Positions 59,049 to 64,000 of a stretch of 64,000 nucleotides of DNA are shown here, in pieces (the first letter of the stretch is position 1; each line of letters begins with the position of its first letter). Source of the stretch: Rubrobacter taiwanensis (GTDB taxonomy: Bacteria; Actinomycetota; Rubrobacteria; Rubrobacterales; Rubrobacteraceae); the NCBI RefSeq assembly GCF_004337705.1, contig NZ_SKBU01000018.1, forward strand, positions 31,393-95,392, in the 5' to 3' direction. The notes under the pieces are model-generated. The model was not told where the DNA came from, ran no database searches, and saw only the letters and a program-made list of their open reading frames with translations. Position numbers and translations under genes: made by a program.

Positions 59049-59686
59049 GCATCGCCCCTCCGGTAGCGCGCCAGCGGCGTCGCACCCGCCCTGACCCGCT
59101 CCCCCGGCCTCACCAGCACCTCGGCGCTCCCGTCCGGCAGGAGAACGTCCGTACGGGAGCCGAAGTGGATGAGCCCGATGCGCTGCCCGGCACGCAGGCG
59201 GTCGCCCGCCCCGACCCAGCAGGCGATCCTGCGCGCGATCATGCCCGAGATCTGCACCACCACCACCCGTCCGAACTCACCGTCTATGGCGATCCGGTTC
59301 CGGTGGTTCTCTCCGGAGCGCTCGAAGAGCGCCGGGAAGAATCCGCCCTTTACCTCTTCTACTCCCACAACCCGTCCGCTCACCGGACTGCGGTTGACGT
59401 GCACGTCGTGTAGCGAGAGGAAGGTGGAGATCCTGACCGCCTCCCCGCCCGGCAGCCAGGGGTCGCGCACCTTCTCCACCCCGGTCACAGCGCCGTCCGC
59501 CGCGGCGTACACCACCCCGGGCTCCGGGACGAGCGGCCGCTCCGGGTCACGGAAGAAGAGGGCGGCGACAGCCGCCGCCAGAACGCCGAGCCAGCCCGAC
59601 CTGCGCCCGAGCGCCAGCAGCAGCGCCCCGGCGAAGAGCGGGGTCAGCACGTAACGCTTCGCCTCGTTCCAGCTCTGCCGGGTCAC
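59045..59686 (-). CDS. psd: Phosphatidylserine decarboxylase, short form
   Basis: 213 residues. The proenzyme self-cleaves at Gly176-Ser177 (LIHFGSRTDVLLP) to form the pyruvoyl group. NRSPVSGRVVGVEEVKGGF and VVVQISGMIARRIACWV are family stretches. The short, archaeal-type length is normal for actinobacteria. It converts PS to PE, which the next enzyme in the cluster may methylate. It overlaps pssA and the methyltransferase by four bases each. Confidence 0.92.
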   Translation of the reverse strand: MTRQSWNEAKRYVLTPLFAGALLLALGRRSGWLGVLAAAVAALFFRDPERPLVPEPGVVYAAADGAVTGVEKVRDPWLPGGEAVRISTFLSLHDVHVNRSPVSGRVVGVEEVKGGFFPALFERSGENHRNRIAIDGEFGRVVVVQISGMIARRIACWVGAGDRLRAGQRIGLIHFGSRTDVLLPDGSAEVLVRPGERVRAGATPLARYRRGDA

Positions 59687-60255
59687 CGGGGAACCTTCTC
59701 ACAGGCGAAGAGGAAGGCGGGCGGGACGTTGAGCGGAGAGAAGCGGAACCTCACCCCGCCGAAGAGCGCCTCGAGTTCGGCCCTGATTAAGGGCGAGTAC
59801 TGGAGCACCAGGAAGATGCCGCCCGGCGCAAGCGCCCGGTGCGCGGCTCCCAGGACGCTCCGGCGCAGCTCCGCCGGAAGGGTGGTGAAGGGCAGCGCCG
59901 AGACGATCACGTCCGCGGGCTCGTCCTCCAGATAGAGCGTGACGTTCTCCGCCGAGTCGTTTATGACGCGGAGGCGGGGGTCGCTGCCGAGCTCCTCAGA
60001 GACGAGCCGCGCCAGGCTCCGGTCCAGCTCGAAAGCCAGAAGCCGGGCATCGGGCCCGAGCCGCTTCAGGATCTCACGCGTACAGACGCCCGTGCCCGCC
60101 CCGAACTCCACGACCGTGCGGGCGCCGGAGAGGTCCGCCGGATCCAGCAGATCCCGGACCGCCCGCCGCGACGTGGGCAGCACGGCCCCGACCTGCCGGG
60201 GATTGGCCAGGAAGGATCGGAGGAAGCTGATGCGATCTTGTATGGAGCTTCTCAC
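59683..60255 (-). CDS. pmtA: Phospholipid N-methyltransferase (PmtA-like)
   Basis: 190 residues, class I SAM methyltransferase. The N-terminal FLRSFLANPRQVGAVLPTSR is the membrane-association pattern of rhizobial/Rhodobacter PmtA enzymes; motif I is VVEFGAGTGVCTREIL. It should methylate PE to phosphatidylcholine. The three genes encode PS synthesis, decarboxylation and methylation in one coupled operon. GTG 60255 has no clear ribosome site. Another class I methyltransferase lies nearby at 60658. Confidence 0.8.
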   Translation of the reverse strand: MRSSIQDRISFLRSFLANPRQVGAVLPTSRRAVRDLLDPADLSGARTVVEFGAGTGVCTREILKRLGPDARLLAFELDRSLARLVSEELGSDPRLRVINDSAENVTLYLEDEPADVIVSALPFTTLPAELRRSVLGAAHRALAPGGIFLVLQYSPLIRAELEALFGGVRFRFSPLNVPPAFLFACEKVPR

Positions 60256-60391
60256 GAACCGGTGAAGGAGTCAGGCAGCATAGAATCTAATTTACAATCG
60301 ACCCTGCCCCGGATCAACCGGGTTTGAGGGCACCGTCGCACGGGAAATGTAATCCGTACGGTCGTGCTGTGGCGATGAAGGAGGTCACACC

Positions 60392-60661
60392 CTGTATATC
60401 GCGAGCGTCATCGGCTGGATCGTGATCGGCCTGCTGGCCGGAGCTGCCGCCCGCTTCCTGATGCCGGGCCGGGACCCCATCGGGTGCTTGGGAACGCTGC
60501 TGCTCGGCGTGGCAGGAGCTCTGCTCGGCGGCTTCCTCTACACGCAGGCCACGGGCCGCCCCCTGGCCATAGGGTTCGATCTGGCGAGCTTCGGCGTCGC
60601 GGTGGTGGGCGCCTTCATCGTGCTCCTGATCTACCGCCTCGTCGCCGGCCGCCGCGTCTAG
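60392..60661 (+). CDS. GlsB/YeaQ/YmgE family small membrane protein, apparent CTG start
   Basis: About 89 residues, three hydrophobic segments with YIASVIGWIVIGLLAGAAAR, the Gly-rich LGVAGALLGGFLY and VVGAFIVLLIYRLV. Members are stress-related membrane proteins of unknown mechanism. The conserved N terminus requires starting before GTG 60422. The only suitable codon is CTG 60392, exactly seven bases after AAGGAGG (60378-60384); no in-frame ATG, GTG or TTG precedes it within the leader. Its stop overlaps the convergent methyltransferase's. Confidence 0.75.
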   Translation: MYIASVIGWIVIGLLAGAAARFLMPGRDPIGCLGTLLLGVAGALLGGFLYTQATGRPLAIGFDLASFGVAVVGAFIVLLIYRLVAGRRV

Positions 60662-61233
60662 CTGCGGGCGAAGACGCTCAGCAGCACGCCCCCGAGCCGC
60701 CGTTCGACCCGCTCCACTTCGAAGCCGGCCTCCCGTACGTACTTCAGCGTCTCCCGGTCCAGGTGGCACCCGCCCGCGACCCGCTTCCAGACCGGCGTGG
60801 CCAGCTCCTGCAACCGGCCGATACGGTCCGCCCGCACGTGCTCCAGCAACCGGAGCTCGCCGCCGGGCCGCAGCACCCGGCGGGCCTCTCTCAGAGCCCG
60901 CTCCGGGGCGGGGACGGTGCACATCGCCAGCGTCGCCGCCGCCGCGTCGAAGCTCCCGGCCTCGAACGGCAGATCTTCGGCCGCAGCCACCACCAGCCGG
61001 ACGGGGAAAGGAGCTCCCCGGGCCCGTTCCCGGGCCCGGCCCAGCATGGACTCGTCCGGGTCCACCCCGACGAGTTCGTCCAACTCCGGCGGGTATAGCG
61101 GGAAGTTCAGGCCGGTCCCGACCCCAAGCTCCAGCACCCGGCCCCGCAGTCCGGCGAGAACCTCCCGCCGCAGCTCCCGCAGCCCGGCCCTCTCCGGAAC
61201 GGCGAGTGCGGCGTCGTAGAGTCTGCCGTACAT
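60658..61233 (-). CDS. Class I SAM-dependent methyltransferase
   Basis: 191 residues. Motif I is VLELGVGTGLNFPLYP, followed by GVDPDESML, the motif II region FDAAAATLAMCTVPAPERAL and RVLRPGGELRLLEHVR. The pattern is that of methyltransferase type 11 and METTL7-like proteins; a lipid or small-molecule substrate is possible. It lies close to the pmtA operon but is transcribed separately from a TATAAC box near 61247-61252. ATG 61233 follows GGAGA. Confidence 0.82.
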   Translation of the reverse strand: MYGRLYDAALAVPERAGLRELRREVLAGLRGRVLELGVGTGLNFPLYPPELDELVGVDPDESMLGRARERARGAPFPVRLVVAAAEDLPFEAGSFDAAAATLAMCTVPAPERALREARRVLRPGGELRLLEHVRADRIGRLQELATPVWKRVAGGCHLDRETLKYVREAGFEVERVERRLGGVLLSVFARS

Positions 61234-61359
61234 CTTGTCTCCGTTATATCAGGTTAGCCTCCCCCGCGGAGCGGGTACGTTCCGCCTGGAAGGCCAGGTG
61301 CGTTTGCAGGAGGTGTCCACGCCCATGAGTAAGAGGAGCACGCACCGGGGAGGACGATC

Positions 61360-62703
61360 ATGAAGAAGGCCCTGATAACGGCGGGCGGCGCTCTGGCCGC
61401 CGCGGGGGCGGTACGGGCCCTGAGACGGTCCCGGGAGGGCTTCCCCCAGCCGCGCTCCGGAGGCCGGCGGGTCCTGATCCTCGGTGGCGGATTCGGAGGC
61501 TTCTACACCGCGCTCAGGCTCGGCGAGCGCCTGAAGAGCTACGCCGGGACCTCGGTGCTGCTGGTGGCCCGGGACAACTTCTTCACCTTCCAGCCGCTGG
61601 TGCCGGATGTGATCTCGGGCAACACCGAGGTGCGGCACATCGCCATCCCGCTGCGGCGGCACCTCCACCGCGCGGGCGTCAACTTCCTGCGGGCCGAGGT
61701 GGAGGGCATAGACCTCGAAAACAGAATCGTACAGACCTCCCGGGGACCGCTGGAGTACGAGCTTCTGGTCATAGCCCTCGGCGGCCAGCCCGCCTACTTC
61801 GGCGTCGAGGGGGCCGAAGAGCACTCCCTCAGGCTCTGGGACATCCGGGACGGGCTTAGGATGCGCAACGCGGTCATCGGGCGGTTCGAGGAGGCGGCCG
61901 CCCTGCGCCCCGACGACTACCCGCCCGGCCTGCTCACCTTCGCCGTGGTCGGCGGCGGCTACTCGGGCGTGGAGGCCGCGGGCCAGATCCACAACCTCAT
62001 CCACAAGGGCATCCGTCCCGACTACCCCTGGGTAGACTACGGCCAGGTGCGCCTCGTTCTGGCCGAGGGCCTGCCGGAGATACTGCCCGAGATAGACCCG
62101 GCCCTGCGGGAGGTCGGGCGGCGGCGGCTGACGAACCTCGGCATCGAGGTGCACACGGGAGACTTCGTCTCCGAGGTCTCCCCCGAGGGTCTTAGCTTCC
62201 GGAGCGGGGAGTTCATCCCCGCCCGGACCGTGCTCTGGAGCGCCGGAGGCCGCGGCTCGGAGGTTCTGGAGAGCATGACCGCCGAGAAGGATAAGATGAA
62301 CCGGATCGTCGTGAACGAGCGCCTGCAGCTCCCGGGACACGAGGGAGTGTGGGCGCTCGGAGACGCGGCCTCGGCCCCGGGACCGGACGGGAACCCCGTC
62401 CCCCCGACGGCGCAGGGAGCCGTCCAGGAGAGCGAGGTCGTGGCGCACAACGTCTACGCCAGCCTCACCGAAGGAGAGCCGCGGGAGTTCGAGTACCGGC
62501 CGCTCGGCCAGCTCATCGAGATCGGCGGCGCGTTCGCACTCTCCGAAGTGATGGGCTGGAAGCTGAGCGGCACTCTGGGACACGCCCTGGAGCGCGCGGT
62601 GCATCTGCAGCGCCTCACCGACCGCCAGAAGCGCGTGCGGGTGCTGATGGACTGGGCGCTGGACTACGTCTTTCCCCCGGACACCTCGGACCTGGGGCTC
62701 TGA
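61360..62703 (+). CDS. Type II NADH dehydrogenase-like FAD oxidoreductase
   Basis: 447 residues. Two Rossmann motifs, VLILGGGFGGFYTALRLGER (FAD) and AVVGGGYSGVEAAGQIHNLI (NADH), with DNFFTFQPLVPDVISG and GVWALGDAASAPG, fit the NDH-2 family. NDH-2 passes electrons from NADH to quinone without proton pumping. The N-terminal LITAGGALAAAGAVRAL is a short hydrophobic stretch that may anchor it. ATG 61360 follows GGGGAGGA. A related ferredoxin or sulfide:quinone activity is less likely. Confidence 0.85.
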   Translation: MKKALITAGGALAAAGAVRALRRSREGFPQPRSGGRRVLILGGGFGGFYTALRLGERLKSYAGTSVLLVARDNFFTFQPLVPDVISGNTEVRHIAIPLRRHLHRAGVNFLRAEVEGIDLENRIVQTSRGPLEYELLVIALGGQPAYFGVEGAEEHSLRLWDIRDGLRMRNAVIGRFEEAAALRPDDYPPGLLTFAVVGGGYSGVEAAGQIHNLIHKGIRPDYPWVDYGQVRLVLAEGLPEILPEIDPALREVGRRRLTNLGIEVHTGDFVSEVSPEGLSFRSGEFIPARTVLWSAGGRGSEVLESMTAEKDKMNRIVVNERLQLPGHEGVWALGDAASAPGPDGNPVPPTAQGAVQESEVVAHNVYASLTEGEPREFEYRPLGQLIEIGGAFALSEVMGWKLSGTLGHALERAVHLQRLTDRQKRVRVLMDWALDYVFPPDTSDLGL

Positions 62704-62708
62704 GCGGG

Positions 62709-63947
62709 CTACCTGACCGCCGCCGCGGCATTCAGCCGGCCGTGCCCGTAGTAGGGGTCCTTGCCGCGCGGTCCTAGATCTACGGCGGTGTCTAGGATGC
62801 GGTTGCGGATCTGGAACTTGCCGTAGCCCCTGCCGGCCAGCAGCCCCGCGGTCCCGGAGACGTAGGGCGCGGCCATGCTGGTGCCGCTCAGGCTCCGGTA
62901 GCCGCCGGGGAAGGTGGAGAGTATCCCGACGCCGGGGGCGGAGATGTCCACCCAGCTCCCGAAGTTGGAGAAGCGCGCGCGGCCGTCCTTCTGATTGGTT
63001 GCGGCTACCGCCACGGCGTTGCCGTAGGCCGCCGGGTAGATCGGCGTGTCGGTGCTCTCGTTCCCGGCGGCCGCCACGATCACCGCCCCCCGCCTCCAGG
63101 CGTAGTTCACGGCCCGGGCCTCGGCTGCCACGTAACCGGGGCCTCCCAGGGAGAGGTTTATGACCCGGGCTCCCCGATCCGCCGCCCACTTCATGCCTTC
63201 GATCCCGTCCGCCACGGAGGCCCCGTACGGGCCCACGATCCTCCCCACCATGAGCCGACAGGCCGGACACGTCCCGGCCACTCCCTGCCCGTTGTTGGTA
63301 ACCGCGGCGGCTATCCCGGCCACGTGCGTGCCGTGTCCGTCCCGGTCCTCGGCCACCCCGTCACCGTCCACGAAGTCCCGCTGGAGAACGACCTTCGGTC
63401 TCAGCTCCGGGTGCCCCTGAGCAATGCCGGTGTCCAGAACGGCGATCCTAACTCCCCCGCCCCGGGCCCGGTCCCAGGCCCGCGGCAGGCCGACCTTCCG
63501 GTGCCCCCACTGCTCCCGGAAACGCGGGTCGTTGGGAACCCAACCCGGCGTCCGGAGGTAGTTGTAGTCCGCGGCCGCGACGGCCGGACTCCGCTCCAGC
63601 GCCCGCCGCACCCTCTCGAGCGCCTCCTGCCGCCTCTCCTGCGAGCGCCGGTTCTGTATGGCGGGGACGGAGAGAACCTGAACGCCCAGCGCCGGCAGGT
63701 CCTTCTCCACCTCGACGGCGGTAGTGATCCCGCCGAGCCGGGTCTCGACGGTGTTCAGCACCTGCGCGGGATTCGCCCCCGCCCGGTACGCCACGACGAG
63801 CTCTCCCGCTACATAAGGGATTCCCCGGGCGTCCCGGTCCACCGCGGGCTCCGCCTGTCCCCGGGCGGCGGAGGCGAGAGCGAGCAGAGCGGCCGCCACC
63901 GCCGCGGCCGTAACCAGAACCCACAGGTGACGCCTGCTGCGTATCAC
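62709..63947 (-). CDS. Secreted subtilisin-like serine protease (S8)
   Basis: 412 residues. A signal peptide (about residues 1-30, LWVLVTAAAVAAALLALASA) precedes an inhibitor-like propeptide (about 45-130) and the S8 domain. The triad is Asp172 in IAVLDTGIAQGHP, His205 in DRDGHGTHVAG and Ser357 in LSGTSMAAPYVSG, with oxyanion Asn296 in VAAAGNES. It resembles thermitase-type enzymes. Two Cys in GTCPACRLM may form a disulfide. GTG 63947 follows AAGGGGGG. The remaining 53 bases to the window end hold no gene I can support. Confidence 0.93.
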   Translation of the reverse strand: MIRSRRHLWVLVTAAAVAAALLALASAARGQAEPAVDRDARGIPYVAGELVVAYRAGANPAQVLNTVETRLGGITTAVEVEKDLPALGVQVLSVPAIQNRRSQERRQEALERVRRALERSPAVAAADYNYLRTPGWVPNDPRFREQWGHRKVGLPRAWDRARGGGVRIAVLDTGIAQGHPELRPKVVLQRDFVDGDGVAEDRDGHGTHVAGIAAAVTNNGQGVAGTCPACRLMVGRIVGPYGASVADGIEGMKWAADRGARVINLSLGGPGYVAAEARAVNYAWRRGAVIVAAAGNESTDTPIYPAAYGNAVAVAATNQKDGRARFSNFGSWVDISAPGVGILSTFPGGYRSLSGTSMAAPYVSGTAGLLAGRGYGKFQIRNRILDTAVDLGPRGKDPYYGHGRLNAAAAVR

Positions 63948-64000
63948 GATCCCCCCTTCGCCTTAGGTGAAGCGGCGCGGCACCGGACTCCCGCCGGTGC

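Overview
The window is about 64 kb of high-GC DNA with dense, mostly minus-strand operons, short leaders and many GTG or TTG starts. The protein set fits a thermotolerant actinobacterial lineage, and Rubrobacter is my best guess. It includes an actinobacterial eno-ftsB-DUF501-ppx cluster, a large NAD-glutamate dehydrogenase, class III PHA synthase, phosphatidylcholine genes and a CarF/PEDS1-type plasmalogen desaturase. The genus call rests on recall of family distributions, not on a search. No gap longer than 300 bases lacks a gene, and I saw no prophage, CRISPR array or rRNA operon.

Layout. 1-5.6 kb: 5'-portion of NAD-glutamate dehydrogenase, dicarboxylate symporter, thioesterase, EamA exporter, stand-alone receiver protein. 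5.7-10.2 kb: ispH, lon, a Roadblock/small membrane protein pair, tRNA-Val(CAC). 10.3-14.1 kb: an amide/fluoride cluster (fmdA, amiS-like channel, two crcB, DUF190, divergent fmdB) and a class-I tRNA with a UAA anticodon. 14.1-23.7 kb: ppx, DUF501, ftsB, pyk, eno, a PpiC-type foldase, mfd, mdh. 23.9-27.4 kb: an AraC regulator, a thiol-dioxygenase cupin and an ABC exporter whose two promoters share a 48-bp element. 27.4-31.8 kb: leucine-degradation carboxylase genes. 31.9-37.2 kb: overlapping carF-usp-P-type ATPase-pfkA operon. 37.4-42.3 kb: SPFH protein, LysR regulator, a 66-aa protein, malate synthase and isocitrate lyase. 42.4-49.1 kb: reductases, PHA synthase PhaE/PhaC, acetyl-CoA synthetase and a divergent GNAT acetyltransferase. 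49.4-52.7 kb: degenerate HD-GYP membrane protein and an IS1634-like element. 52.7-64 kb: 2-oxoglutarate dehydrogenase E1/E2, a TPR protein, a cystathionine synthase/lyase, pssA-psd-pmtA lipid operon, GlsB-like protein, methyltransferase, NDH-2 and a secreted subtilase.

The genes join central carbon flow (lower glycolysis, TCA and glyoxylate steps, acetate activation, leucine breakdown to acetyl units) with carbon storage as PHA and with membrane remodelling (PE, PC and probable plasmalogen). The most unusual items are the shared AraC operator module with its 29-codon leader ORF, a PhaE fused to a lipoyl-enzyme-type E3-binding domain, the plasmalogen desaturase operon, the amide/fluoride gene cluster, and the class-I UAA tRNA.
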